Source: Streptomyces globosus
Lineage (GTDB): Bacteria; Actinomycetota; Actinomycetes; Streptomycetales; Streptomycetaceae
NCBI RefSeq assembly: GCF_003325375.1
Contig: NZ_CP030862.1
Coordinates: 3,537,501-3,601,500, forward strand
DNA: 64,000 bases
Direction of reading: 5' to 3'
The position numbers and the translations under genes are program-made. The notes under the pieces were generated by a model. That model did not search any database. It saw only the letters and a list, made by a program, of their open reading frames with translations, and was not told the origin of the DNA. The stretch's first letter is position 1. Each line of letters opens with the position of its first letter. Below are positions 31,321 to 40,267 of this stretch, piece after piece.

Positions 31321-31804
31321 GCGGTATGCGGTGCGCCCGCGCGTTCCCCGCGGACCCGCGCGCTCCCCGCGGACCCGCGGGCGCCGGAAGCCTCGCGTCC
31401 GCCCGCGACGGGCAGGTCAGTCGTGTGCAAGGCCAGGCCGGGGCGCCTGCCGCCGATACGCCTCGGTGTCGGCCCTCTCCGGCGTCGCCGACCACGCCCA
31501 CGTGCGGCCTGCCCTGGCCGGTGGAGTAGTGGGGAGCGGCTGGAGGCCGCCCGTGGGGACGGGTGTTCACCAACTCCACGTACCGTCAGCAACTCCCCTC
31601 CACTTCCTCGCGCCGAGGCTGAAGACGCCTGCTCCGCAACCACAACCGGCGCAACGCCGGGCCCTGGGCATCGCGGCGGCGCTGAGGCGTGCCGCTGAGA
31701 GGACACGTTCACCGCCGCGACTCCTCCGAGAGGCATGCGGGGCGTGCGCGGCCGGGACCTCGTCGGGTGAAGCGGGTGCCCCCAGCCGAGCGAAGGCACA
31801 GCTC
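31321..31804. other. gene-free stretch
   Basis: Contains a short direct repeat (units of ~19 bp starting at 31341 and 31360 sharing TCCCCGCGGACCCGC). There is no ORF with a ribosome site and similarity to a known protein. Confidence 0.4.
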
Positions 31805-32202
31805 ATGCGAACGAAGACCCTGTCCACCGCGGTGGCGGTTGCTGTGGCGTTCGGCGGGTGGACAGCCGTCACCGTAACGACGGCCCGCCCAGCGGAACGC
31901 GCCGCACCCCGCGTCGACTGCTTCATCTCGGAAGGGCCAGGGCGACCTGCCCGAAGTTCGTCTCGGACGAGGAGGCCGCGATCAAGTGCACCGTGGCCAA
32001 GGGCCCGGGAACGACTTACGGCGTGTCCGGCAGGGGCTTCCAGGTGGCGGAGACGGTCACGTTGAAGAACTCCTCCGGCACCGTCGTGGACACCACGCAC
32101 ACCATCCAGGACGGGTCCTTCGAGTTCACCGGCGTCCCCAACGACACGTACACCGTCACCTCGAAGTTCGCGAAGGTGACCTGCGCCGAGGCTGCCGAGT
32201 AG
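31805..32202 (+). pseudogene. small secreted protein with a frameshift
   Basis: ATG at 31805 opens a good signal peptide (MRTKTLSTAVAVAVAFGGWT, cleavage near TARPAERAA). Near 31940 the coding signal moves to another frame and continues as ATCPKFVSDEEAAIKCTV, then a prealbumin-like beta domain (SGRGFQVAETVTLKNSSG, DGSFEFTGVPNDTYTVTS), ending KVTCAEAAE. Cys residues on both sides of the shift would pair in an intact protein. A one-base indel in the GGG/CC-rich stretch explains it; sequencing error or real decay cannot be separated here. Confidence 0.65.
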
Positions 32203-32280
32203 CCCCACCCGCCCGGCTGCGGTGCCCGGGCCGGAACTCCCGTCGACCCCTGTGCTCCGGCGCACCCCTGGAGGGCCGCC

Positions 32281-33093
32281 TTACGGCGCCGCCGCGACGG
32301 CGCGTGCGAATGCGGTCGGCGCGTCGAACATGACGTTGTGACCGGCTCCGGGAATGGTCACGACGTCCACGCCCGCCGCCCGCAGTCCGTCCGCGCCGAC
32401 CACATCACCGCTCAGCTCGCCCTGCAGGTAGGTGCGTGGTATGCGGGCGGCCTGCAGCATCTCCCGCATCAGGGGGCGGCTTCCCCGCACCAGATGGGTG
32501 GCGGAGCGGTGCAGGGCAAGCGGGTCCGAGAGCCGCATGGTCGCCGCCCAGGTGGGTCCGACGCGCTCCAGCACGCGGGCGAACCCACCGCCCTGTACGA
32601 ACTCCTCCTCCGTGTAGGAGGCGATGCCGCTGCTGCCCGCCGTCGGCGGCGGGAACGGGTCGAGGTTGCCTTCGGTGACGACGAGTCGCCCCACCAGGTC
32701 CGGCCTGCGGTGGGCGAGGACGATGGCGACCGCGCCGCCCATGCTGTGCCCGGCGACCACGCCACCGTGTATCCCGGCTGCGTCGAGAGCCCCGGCCAGG
32801 GCGTCCGCGTGGTCCTCCAGGCGGTAGCCGAAGCCGGCGGGCCGGTCGCTGATGCCGTGCCCGGGCAGGTCGACGAACAGCATCCGCCGGCCCCCCAGTT
32901 CACTCCGACCTGCAATGTGGGCGTGATACACGGTGGAGGCGGCCCCCAAGCCGTGTACGAACACCACCGCCGGCCCCTCGCCGGCCGACTCGGTCCACCG
33001 GATGACACTGCCCTGCTCATTGAACGGAGCCTCGCGCACCGTCCACCCCTCTCCCTGCCACGTCCTCGCAGCAGCCCTCTCGGTACCTCGCAT
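32281..33093 (-). CDS. alpha/beta hydrolase
   Basis: 270 residues; the ATG at 33093 starts MRGTERAAARTWQG. HG oxyanion motif VVFVHGLGAAS, nucleophile elbow AGHSMGG (GxSxG), and catalytic His in PGAGHNVMFDAP. The intervening DLPGHGISDRPAG is typical of epoxide-hydrolase/esterase-like members. No export signal. It is divergent from a PadR regulator with an 80-bp gap that contains an imperfect palindrome next to its start, so PadR control is likely. Confidence 0.9.
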   Translation of the reverse strand: MRGTERAAARTWQGEGWTVREAPFNEQGSVIRWTESAGEGPAVVFVHGLGAASTVYHAHIAGRSELGGRRMLFVDLPGHGISDRPAGFGYRLEDHADALAGALDAAGIHGGVVAGHSMGGAVAIVLAHRRPDLVGRLVVTEGNLDPFPPPTAGSSGIASYTEEEFVQGGGFARVLERVGPTWAATMRLSDPLALHRSATHLVRGSRPLMREMLQAARIPRTYLQGELSGDVVGADGLRAAGVDVVTIPGAGHNVMFDAPTAFARAVAAAP

Positions 33094-33099
33094 CCACAG

Positions 33100-33117
33100 T
33101 ACTACGTCAACGCAGTA
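33100..33117. promoter_or_regulatory. candidate PadR operator (TACTACGTCAACGCAGTA)
   Basis: An imperfect 18-bp palindrome with outer TACT/AGTA arms, 7 bp upstream of the hydrolase start and 56 bp before the PadR start. Position and symmetry suggest a repressor site for the divergent pair. Confidence 0.5.
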
Positions 33118-33172
33118 TAGCGCCGCCGGGGTACTGCGAAGGGTGTGCAGGGACATGAGGCAAGATGACGCC

Positions 33173-33700
33173 ATGCTGGAACTCTCCATCCTCGGTTTCC
33201 TCTACGAGACCCCGCTGCACGGCTACCAGCTGCGCAAACACATCACCGCCCTCACCGGCCACGTACGCCCGGTCGGCGAGTCCACGCTGTACCCCGCGAT
33301 CAAGCGCCTGGAGAAGGCCGGTCTGCTGGTCAGGGAGGTGCAGCCCGGCCCGGCCGCCGCGCCGCGGCAGGTCCTCACGCTCACCCCGGCCGGCCGGGAC
33401 GAACTCCGGCGCCGCCTCGCAGAGGCCGAGGGACCCGACATCACCGACGAGAACCGCTGGTTCACCCTCCTTGCCTTCCTCCGCTTCCTCGACGACTCGG
33501 CAGCCCAAGCGGCCGTCCTGCGCCGCCGCCTCGCCTTCCTGGAGGAACCAGCGAGCTTCTTCTACGCCGGCGAGCACCCTCTGCGCGCGGAGGACCTCGA
33601 CGACCGCTTCCGCCAAGGCATCCTCACGATCGCCCGCGCGACGAGCCAGGCGGAACTCGCCTGGCTGCGCACCACCCTCACCGACCTCGAGCGCGCCTGA
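33173..33700 (+). CDS. PadR family transcriptional regulator
   Basis: 175 residues; ATG at 33173 chosen because PadR proteins begin MLELxILG. An in-frame ATG at 33155 would add six residues. The winged helix is clear (ELSILGFLYETPLHGYQLRKHI..., GESTLYPAIKRLEKAGLLVREVQP, RQVLTLTPAGRDELRRRL). The C-terminal PadR coiled-coil (FLRFLDDSAAQAAVLRRRLAFLEE) mediates dimerisation. Probably represses the divergent hydrolase and itself. Confidence 0.93.
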   Translation: MLELSILGFLYETPLHGYQLRKHITALTGHVRPVGESTLYPAIKRLEKAGLLVREVQPGPAAAPRQVLTLTPAGRDELRRRLAEAEGPDITDENRWFTLLAFLRFLDDSAAQAAVLRRRLAFLEEPASFFYAGEHPLRAEDLDDRFRQGILTIARATSQAELAWLRTTLTDLERA

Positions 33701-33716
33701 GGTCGCTTCCTCGGCA

Positions 33717-33990
33717 TCACAAGACGGTGGCGGTCCCCGGGGTGCATACGCCTTGTCGGCCAGGACCGCATGTGGCCTGGTCCCGGGGCTGCCGATCCGC
33801 CGGGGCGCCCGCAACCGGGCGGCGAGGGCGTGTCCGTCGACGGCCCGGGTCCTCAGCCGTGCGCGGGCCGGATGGACCCGCTCCACGACCGAGTTTGCGA
33901 CCGCATCCACGGCGGACGCCACCCGCGCGGCGGGCGTGGGGCCAGGATGTGTGCGGGTTGTCGGGCGACGTTGGCGCTGTGCGACACATC
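33717..33990 (-). pseudogene. IS5-type transposase fragment
   Basis: The minus strand encodes GSPGTRPHAVLADKAYAPRG, which matches the conserved second-Asp block of IS5-family DDE transposases (RTRPDAVLADKAYSS-type). Upstream pieces are spread over two frames and no start, first Asp or final Glu is seen. It is a short decayed remnant; its limits are approximate. Confidence 0.5.
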
Positions 33991-34234
33991 TACAGCGGAA
34001 CCGACCCGCTTCCCGACTGCCCGCTGTAGCGGGAGGAAGCGGGCTGCCGCCACACCGCTGCCGCGCCGCTGCAGGGGAGTCCGGTCGAGCTGCCCGCCAG
34101 GGGCGCGCCTTGCCCCCGGCCGGTGCGGTGGCAGACGGCGCCGGGCGGCGGCAAGCACGGCGTCGATGGTGTGGCAGGGCAGGCTAGCGGCGCATGTGGG
34201 CCTTCAACGCCTGTGCACGTGAAAGGGGTACGTC

Positions 34235-34470
34235 GTGAACGAGGCCGAGCTCAGGGCGCTGTTGGATCGCATCGACACGGACGGCGACGGGCGGATCAAC
34301 ATCATCGAACCGGCGGAGGGTTCAAGGCCGAGGGCGCACAGGGGCACCTTGCCGAAGAGGCCAAGAAGGCCACGGCGGCCGACGCCAACCACGACGGGGT
34401 CCTCGACTTCGAGGAGTCTCGCACCCTGCTGAAGCAGAAGCAGAGGTGCAGGCGCGCCCCCGGGGGCAAG
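34235..34470 (+). pseudogene. EF-hand protein with a frameshift
   Basis: GTG at 34235 encodes NEAELRALLDRIDTDGDGRINIIE, a full first EF-hand loop. Near 34320 the frame is lost: restoring one T gives EGFKAEGAQGHLAEEAKKAT and then the second loop DANHDGVLDFEE. No stop follows the second hand in its frame for a long way, so the 3' end is also lost. Intact relatives are ~70-residue calcium-binding proteins. The end coordinate is approximate. Confidence 0.65.
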
Positions 34471-34701
34471 CCGCCCCCGAAGGGCGGCCTGCCCAGGCCG
34501 CGGGTCACGGGCCGTCCCGTACCGCCCCCGGCGCAGGACGTCGGCGTACCGGCAGCCGATGGGGCGGCGGATACCCTCCGGCTGAACTCTCCGGCTGTCG
34601 TAGTGGGGCCCCGCCGCGCCCCCCCGGCGGCCGGAGCCGCACCGTGCACTTGCGCACACAGCCCCGCAGCCGGCCCCACCGGTTCGCCCGACGGGACCCC
34701 G

Positions 34702-37314
34702 TCAGGGGAGGATCTCGATGTACCCGTCGGTGCCGTGCACGCGGATCCGCTGGCCGTCCCGGATCAGGCGGGTGGCCCGCTCCACGCCGACGACGGCCGG
34801 CAGCCCGTACTCCCGGGCGATCACCGCGCCGTGGGTCATCAGGCCGCCCACCTCGGTCACCAGGCCCGCGATCCGGACGAACAGCGGCGACCAGCTGGGA
34901 TCGGTGAAGGCCGTGACCAGGATGTCGCCCGGTTCGAGATCGGCATCCGCCATGTCGAGGACGACCCGGGCCCGCCCCTCGACCGTCCCGGCCGAGACCG
35001 CCACGCCGGCCAGCGCACCGGCCGGGACGCCCTCCCGTCGGTAGGACCCGGTGAGGGCCTCGCCCTCCGAGGTCAGCACCCGGGGCGGGGTGAGCGCCTG
35101 GTGCGCCCGGAACACCTCCTTGCGCTGCCGCACGAGCCGCGGGTCGACCGGCCGACCGGAGCGCACGACGTCGTCGAGCTCCTGGAAGGTGAGGTGGAAG
35201 ACGTCCTCCGGCTCGCCGAGCACGCCCGCCTCCACGAGGCGTTCGGCCTCCTTCATCAGAGCTTGCTTGTAGACGAAGTAGCGGCTGACGATGGCGTACT
35301 TGGGGTACTCCCGGTACCCGATGAAGGTGCGGACCCGGTCGATCATCCGCTGCGTCTCGTCGGCCTTGCGGTCACCGTCCGGCAGAGCGCGCAGGCGTGC
35401 CAGCACGTCCTGTTCCTTCCGGTGCGCCTTCTGCCGGCCCAGCTCGAAGCGGCGTTCGGCGGCACCCCGTTCAAAGGTGCGCACGTGGTCGAGGATCACG
35501 GGGACCAGCGTGGCGGGGCGTTCGCGCCAGCGCGGCCTGGTGATGTCGATCTCGCCGACGCAGCGCATGCCGTACCGGTCCAGGTAGGCCTCGATGGCAT
35601 CGCGGGCCTCGGGCCCTCCCGGGAGTTTCGCCAGCTGGTCCAGGAAGCCCTCGTCCTGCACGTCATGCAGGTACGACACCACCTCCGGCAGCGGGCGGAC
35701 GACGTCCGCGACGTCGAGGAGGGCCAGCCCCATCTGCGAGGTGACGTTGCCGGGGGCGGACAGCGTCAGCGTGTCGGCGGCGTTCTTCTCTCCCAGCCAC
35801 TCCTCCAGCTTGTCGTTGAGCCACCACGTGGCCTCCATGCCCGCCATGATCACCTGGATGCTCAGGGGATCGCTCAGGAGGCGCTTGTGCTCCTCGAAGG
35901 CTTCCGGCAGGAAGTCGAACAGCGCCGGTCCGCTCTTCGTCCGGATGTCGCGTTCCAGGGCGGCGAGGGAGGCCCGGCTGCGTTCGATCAGCTCGGCGAC
36001 GATGGCCGGATCGGTCTCGATGGGCTCGGGCGCACCGCCACCGCCGGGATGCGGCCCGCCGGCTCCCGGGACCGGTTGGGGGAGCGGGGGAACGAAGCCG
36101 TCGCGGTCGAGGACCGTCTCCACAGCGTCCCTGACCAGCGGGTCGCCCTTGCCGAGGGCATCAAGCAGGGCAGCCCGGCCCGCGGGCGAGGCCAGGCGCC
36201 GGGTGACGTCCACGAAGAGCCGCCCGCCGGCCTCGTGCATCGGCACCATGGCCGTCAGCTGCCACATGGAGAACCCCAGCGGTTTCATGGCGTCCGTCAT
36301 CATCTGCGCGTGGCCGACGGAGACGTAGACGCGGTTGTCCCGGTCGTCGCTCTGCGGGACGGGGAACAGCGTCGTGATCGGCCGGCTCTGCACGATCCGG
36401 AAGCCGTCGTCCACCAGGCACCACTCGATGTCCTGGGGGCGGCCGAAGTGCGCTTCGATCCGCCGTCCGAGCTCGACCAGCCGCAGCGCCTGCGCGTCCG
36501 TCAGCGCCGGCTGCTCCTGCTGCTGCGGGCGGACCGCCACCTCGTGCGTGCCGCCGGCCGGCCGGGCGGTCAGGATGCGCTGCTTGGCGGCGGTCTTCCT
36601 GGCGACGACCCTGCCGTCGCGCACGGTGAGGACGTCCGGGTTCACCAGGCCGGAGACCAGTGCCTCGCCGAGGCCGAATCCGGCGTCGATGGTGGCGGCC
36701 TTCCGGTTGCCGGTGACGGGGTCGGCCGTGAACAGGACGCCGGACGCCTTCGGGAAGGCCATGTGCTGCACGACCACGGCCATGTGGACCGTACGGTGGT
36801 CGATGCCGTTGCGACGGCGGTAGGCCACCGCGCGCTCGGTGAACAGCGAGGCCCAGCACCGGCTGATGTGCCGGAGGACCGCCGTCGGCCCGACGACGTT
36901 GAGGTACGTGTCGTGCTGGCCGGCGAAGGAGGCTGTCGGCAGGTCCTCGGCCGTGGCGCTGGACCGGACGGCATAGGCGGTCCCTTCGCCGGAGCGGGCG
37001 AGGGCGCGGGTGATCGCCGCCGCCACGTCGTCCGGGACCGCGGTTTCCTCGATGGCCCGGCGGATCTGCGCGCTGAGCGTGCGGACGGCTTCCCGGTCGT
37101 CCGGGTCCGCGTGCGACAACCGATCGAGCAGGTCGCCGACCGGGGGCGCCTGCGCGACGATCCGCCGGAAGGCCTCGGTCGTCACGCAGAAGCCCGCCGG
37201 TACGCGGATCCCCTCGATGCGCGACAGTGTGCCCAGGTGCGCGGCCTTGCCGCCGACGGTCGCGGCCCGGGTCTCGTCCACTTCGTGAAGGCTCCACACG
37301 TACTGCTGGTTCAC
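34702..37314 (-). CDS. rph: rifampin phosphotransferase
   Basis: 870 residues; GTG at 37314 preceded by AGGAGG at good spacing. The N-terminal ATP-grasp (PPDK_N-like, ~1-320) includes VGGKAAHLGTLS, YAVRSSATAEDLPTASFAGQHDTYL and DIEWCLVDDGFRIVQSRPITTL. The central rifampin-binding domain covers ~325-760. The C-terminal swivelling His domain has GGLMTHGAVIAREYGLPAVVG with the phospho-carrier His near 828. The enzyme transfers the ATP beta-phosphate to rifamycins, giving resistance. PEP synthase is excluded by length and the His motif THGA. A rifamycin-associated element lies 54 bp upstream of the start, supporting both identity and induction by rifamycins. Confidence 0.95.
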   Translation of the reverse strand: MNQQYVWSLHEVDETRAATVGGKAAHLGTLSRIEGIRVPAGFCVTTEAFRRIVAQAPPVGDLLDRLSHADPDDREAVRTLSAQIRRAIEETAVPDDVAAAITRALARSGEGTAYAVRSSATAEDLPTASFAGQHDTYLNVVGPTAVLRHISRCWASLFTERAVAYRRRNGIDHRTVHMAVVVQHMAFPKASGVLFTADPVTGNRKAATIDAGFGLGEALVSGLVNPDVLTVRDGRVVARKTAAKQRILTARPAGGTHEVAVRPQQQEQPALTDAQALRLVELGRRIEAHFGRPQDIEWCLVDDGFRIVQSRPITTLFPVPQSDDRDNRVYVSVGHAQMMTDAMKPLGFSMWQLTAMVPMHEAGGRLFVDVTRRLASPAGRAALLDALGKGDPLVRDAVETVLDRDGFVPPLPQPVPGAGGPHPGGGGAPEPIETDPAIVAELIERSRASLAALERDIRTKSGPALFDFLPEAFEEHKRLLSDPLSIQVIMAGMEATWWLNDKLEEWLGEKNAADTLTLSAPGNVTSQMGLALLDVADVVRPLPEVVSYLHDVQDEGFLDQLAKLPGGPEARDAIEAYLDRYGMRCVGEIDITRPRWRERPATLVPVILDHVRTFERGAAERRFELGRQKAHRKEQDVLARLRALPDGDRKADETQRMIDRVRTFIGYREYPKYAIVSRYFVYKQALMKEAERLVEAGVLGEPEDVFHLTFQELDDVVRSGRPVDPRLVRQRKEVFRAHQALTPPRVLTSEGEALTGSYRREGVPAGALAGVAVSAGTVEGRARVVLDMADADLEPGDILVTAFTDPSWSPLFVRIAGLVTEVGGLMTHGAVIAREYGLPAVVGVERATRLIRDGQRIRVHGTDGYIEILP

Positions 37315-37367
37315 TGCGCTGCCTCCTGGGCGGTCATGGCTTGGGCAGTGATTCTGCGCCCTGCCCG

Positions 37368-37386
37368 GGGCCTTGCGGCAAGCCCC
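37368..37386 (-). promoter_or_regulatory. rifamycin-associated element (RAE) upstream of rph
   Basis: The minus strand reads GGGGCTTGCCGCAAGGCCC. This equals the published 19-bp RAE (GGGGCTTGCGGCAAGGCCC) except for the central base, which flips with strand. It is an inverted repeat 54 bp upstream of the rph GTG. Such elements are needed for rifamycin-induced expression of inactivating genes in actinomycetes. Confidence 0.88.
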
Positions 37387-37409
37387 GGGGTGCGCTATAA
37401 GTTGAGGGT

Positions 37410-37433
37410 GGCAAGGAGAGTGCTCTCCTTGCC
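37410..37433 (-). terminator. 24-bp palindromic terminator of the HD gene
   Basis: A perfect 11-bp stem with a 2-nt loop (GGCAAGGAGAG/CTCTCCTTGCC) lies 64 bp past the HD-domain gene stop and before the RAE. It separates that gene from rph. It could instead be a second operator of rph. Confidence 0.6.
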
Positions 37434-37496
37434 TTTGTCGTTTCCGGCCCGCGACCGCACTGGGCACCGTGGCATCGGGCCGAGGGCGTGGTGCCG

Positions 37497-38192
37497 TCAG
37501 GCGGCGGGAGTGCCCGGGTGCGCAGGCGGCCGGTCGCCCCAGCCGGCCTCGGCGATCAGGTCGTACCAGTCGGGCAGCGCGCCGGGCGGCAGGTGGCGGC
37601 GCAGGAGCTGGCCGGGGAAGCTGAGCGGGCCGGCCTTCGCGGGGTTGGCCAGCGCCTGGCGGGTGATCAGGCCCGTTATCTCGTAGGCGAGATCAGTGCG
37701 CGGGAACGCGGCGTGCACGCGGTCGGCGAAGCCCTCGGGGAGGCTCTCCTTGCCCCGGCCCAGAACGTCCACCGTGATGCCTGCATGGGCCAGTGCGACT
37801 TCCGGCCCCTTGCGGGAGGCAATGCCCTCCGACGTGTGCAGGGCGATGGCGTCCCATACCACCGTCACCGCATCCTCATCGGTACCGTGCTCGCGAAGGA
37901 ACCGCGCTGCCAGGTCCGCACCGTCGACTTCGAACCGCTGGTGTCCGTTGCCCTCTTCGGACAGCCCCAGGTCATGCAGGACACAGCTCAGGAACACCAG
38001 CTCGTCGTCGAAGTCCGCTCCCGCCGTCATGCCGTCGTGGTCCGCAAGCGCCCGTGCGAAGAGATAGCTGCGGACGCTGTGGCGGAAGATGACCTCGGGT
38101 TCCACCTCCTCGGCATGGCGCAGGGCTTGGGCGGCAAGCTCCGTGCGGGGCAGGTCGAATGCGTCGTAGACGGCAGGCAGGGCGACAGCCAT
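37497..38192 (-). CDS. HD-domain metal-dependent phosphohydrolase-like protein
   Basis: 231 residues, ATG at 38192. The HD superfamily ligands are visible: His in IFRHSVRSYLFARAL, the HD pair in FLSCVLHDLGLSEEG, and the later His in DAIALHTSEG. The arrangement resembles the cyanamide hydratase-like/DdI2 group of HD proteins found in fungi and actinobacteria, but the substrate is unproven. It is divergent from the GlxA-type regulator (starts 104 bp apart), its likely controller. Confidence 0.87.
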   Translation of the reverse strand: MAVALPAVYDAFDLPRTELAAQALRHAEEVEPEVIFRHSVRSYLFARALADHDGMTAGADFDDELVFLSCVLHDLGLSEEGNGHQRFEVDGADLAARFLREHGTDEDAVTVVWDAIALHTSEGIASRKGPEVALAHAGITVDVLGRGKESLPEGFADRVHAAFPRTDLAYEITGLITRQALANPAKAGPLSFPGQLLRRHLPPGALPDWYDLIAEAGWGDRPPAHPGTPAA

Positions 38193-38296
38193 CGCAGTAA
38201 CTCCTCATGTGTGACAGCGGGGAACCCTCTCGATCCTGCGGCCCTCCGCGCCGCCCGGCGAGCGGCCGCAATGCCGTCATGCGCTAAATTCTGGCC

Positions 38297-39316
38297 ATGA
38301 CCATCAAGGTGGCCGTACTCGCACTGGACGGCGTCGTCCCCTTCGAACTGTCCACCCCCGGGCAGGTCTTCGGCACGGCCAACGAGGCCGCCGCCACCCC
38401 GCACTACGAACTCCGGGTCTGTGCTCCCGGCCGCAGGGCAACGACCTCCCCCGAGCACGGCGCCTTCCGGATCGGCACCCCGTACGGCCTCGATGGCCTC
38501 GCCGATGCCGACACCGTCGTCATCCCCGCCCACGCCGGCTTCCTGGCACCCCCGCCCCCTGCCGTCGTCGAGGCGCTGCGGCAGGCGGCGGCGCGGGGGG
38601 CGCGCCTGGCAGCGGTATGCGTCGGCGCCTTCACCCTGGCCGCCACCGGTCTGCTCGACGGATACCGCGCCACGACACACTGGCAGTACGCCGACGAGCT
38701 TGCCCGCCGCCATCCGCGCATCCTCGTCGATCCCGCCGTGCTGTTCGTCGACCACGGCCGTCTGCTCACTTCGGCCGGGGTGGCCGCCGGGCTCGACCTG
38801 TGTCTGCACCTGGTGCGCCACGACCTCGGCGCGGCGCAGGCGGCCGCCACCGCCCGGCGCATCGTCATGCCCCTCCAGCGCGACGGCGGCCAGGCCCAGT
38901 ACATCGAGCGCCCCACACCCCCGACCGATCCGGCCGCCCTGCAGCCCGTCATGCAGTGGATGGAAGGCCGCCTCGACCGCCCCCTCACCCTGGCCGAGAT
39001 CGCCGGCCACGCCAAGATCAGTGTCCGAACGCTCAACCGCCAGTTCCGGGCACAGACCGGAGCAACCCCGCTGCAATGGCTCCTGAGCGCCCGCATCGAC
39101 CGCGCCCGGCTGCTGCTGGAGACCACCGACCTGCCCATCACGCTGCTCGCCGACCGCACCGGCTTCGGCTCACCGGCGACCCTGCGCCACCACTTCGCCC
39201 GCCGCACCGGAACCTCCCCCCACGCCTATCGGGCCGCCTTCCGGCAGCGGGGTCCAGGCGACGAGCGAAGCAGGCCCTCACCGTCGCCTCATGCACTCCA
39301 GGCGGCCGCCGACTGA
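38297..39316 (+). CDS. GlxA family (DJ-1/PfpI-AraC) transcriptional regulator
   Basis: 339 residues, ATG at 38297. Residues ~1-180 form a DJ-1/PfpI-like domain (IKVAVLALDGVVPFELSTPGQVF...) with the nucleophile-elbow Cys in AAVCVGAFTLAATGLLDG. Residues ~215-315 are an AraC double HTH (LTLAEIAGHAKISVRTLNRQFRAQTGATPLQWLLSARI..., LLADRTGFGSPATLRHHFARRTGTSPHAYR). GlxA-type proteins activate adjacent catabolic genes, so the divergent HD-domain gene is the probable target. Confidence 0.95.
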   Translation: MTIKVAVLALDGVVPFELSTPGQVFGTANEAAATPHYELRVCAPGRRATTSPEHGAFRIGTPYGLDGLADADTVVIPAHAGFLAPPPPAVVEALRQAAARGARLAAVCVGAFTLAATGLLDGYRATTHWQYADELARRHPRILVDPAVLFVDHGRLLTSAGVAAGLDLCLHLVRHDLGAAQAAATARRIVMPLQRDGGQAQYIERPTPPTDPAALQPVMQWMEGRLDRPLTLAEIAGHAKISVRTLNRQFRAQTGATPLQWLLSARIDRARLLLETTDLPITLLADRTGFGSPATLRHHFARRTGTSPHAYRAAFRQRGPGDERSRPSPSPHALQAAAD

Positions 39317-39559
39317 CCGCGCCACCGCCCTCGCCCCTGCCCTCATTCCGCAGCGATGGCTGGAGCGCTGCAACCTCGCCGTCGCGTGCACGAGTCCCGC
39401 GATGCACCTCACCGCCGGCGGCACCCGCACCGATCCCAGCCGTGCCCGGCTCACCGCCCTCGCCTGCGAGCTCCAGGACCCCGCGCGACGGTCGGCCGCA
39501 TCGCCGGCGTCTTGAGGTCCGGGACGCCGTGGGAGCACGGCTGGGCCCTTCGAGTTGCC

Positions 39560-40267
39560 GTGGCGGCCGGTAGCGCGCGCTCCGAGGGCGGCGGCTGCGT
39601 GGGCTGGAGCGCCGAGGAGTCCGGAGAGACGGCCGTAGTGCGTGGTGCCCCTACGGTCGGTGACGGCGGTGGCCTGGAGGAGGGTGAGATCGCCTCGGAC
39701 CACTCCGGCAAGACCCGATACGCCAACGAGCAGGGCGTACGGGCCCGCGACGGCCCCGAGAAGCTGACGGCTGGCAGCCAGAACGCCCGGGTGCGCGCCA
39801 AGCCCTGGTGGCCGCCGGTGACGTGCGGCGGGCTGGCGGAGCCGACGGCCCATGGGGGCTTCAGCGCGATCGCGTGCGCCGGGATGGTCAGGGCCCGAGG
39901 ATGCCCGCGAGCGGGTGAGGGCAGCGAAGGCGGGCTGGTAGAGACTGGCGGCCATCGCCGTTCCGGCGAGGAGCCACCCGGCGAAGCACACGGGCATGCC
40001 GGGGGCTGCGGCTGTCACCACCAGGCTCAGGCACCCAGGGCGGAGCCTGCCGTCATGACGGTGCGGGGCCCGCGGCGATCCAGGGTGCGCCCCATGCAGA
40101 TCCCTGCGACCGCGGAGATGATGAGGCCGGCGGGGAACGCCGCGGCGGTCACACCGGTGCTCCAACCGGTCTCGGCGGTGATGGCCGGGTTGAGGACGGG
40201 GACGGCGTAGTAGACGATGCCCCAGCCGGTGACCTGGCTGAGGCGGAGGGCCCGGTGACCGCGTCGG
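39560..40267 (-). pseudogene. MFS transporter of an arsenic-type cluster, heavily decayed
   Basis: The N-terminal part reads RALRLSQVTGWGIVYYAVPVLNPAITAETGWSTGVTAAAFPAGLI, then GRTLDRRGPRTVMTAGSALGA and a frameshift at about 40029 into LSLVVTAAAPGMPVCFAGWLLAGTAMAASLYQPAFAALTR. After that the frame is lost twice more. The C-terminal block YALLVGVSGLAGVVRGDLTLLQATAVTDR...THYGRLSGLL survives alone. Helices in between are deleted. The gene is fused at its 5' end to the deleted flavoprotein gene. Limits are approximate. Confidence 0.75.

Noticed and set aside
31341..31378. Short tandem repeat in non-coding DNA
   Set aside because: Two units only, in GC-rich sequence where such repeats arise by chance; no further copies seen.
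34123..37686. Very long open frame on the plus strand antisense to rph
   Set aside because: Codon-bias shadow of the rph gene; no domain, no ribosome site; only its first part overlaps the EF-hand remnant.
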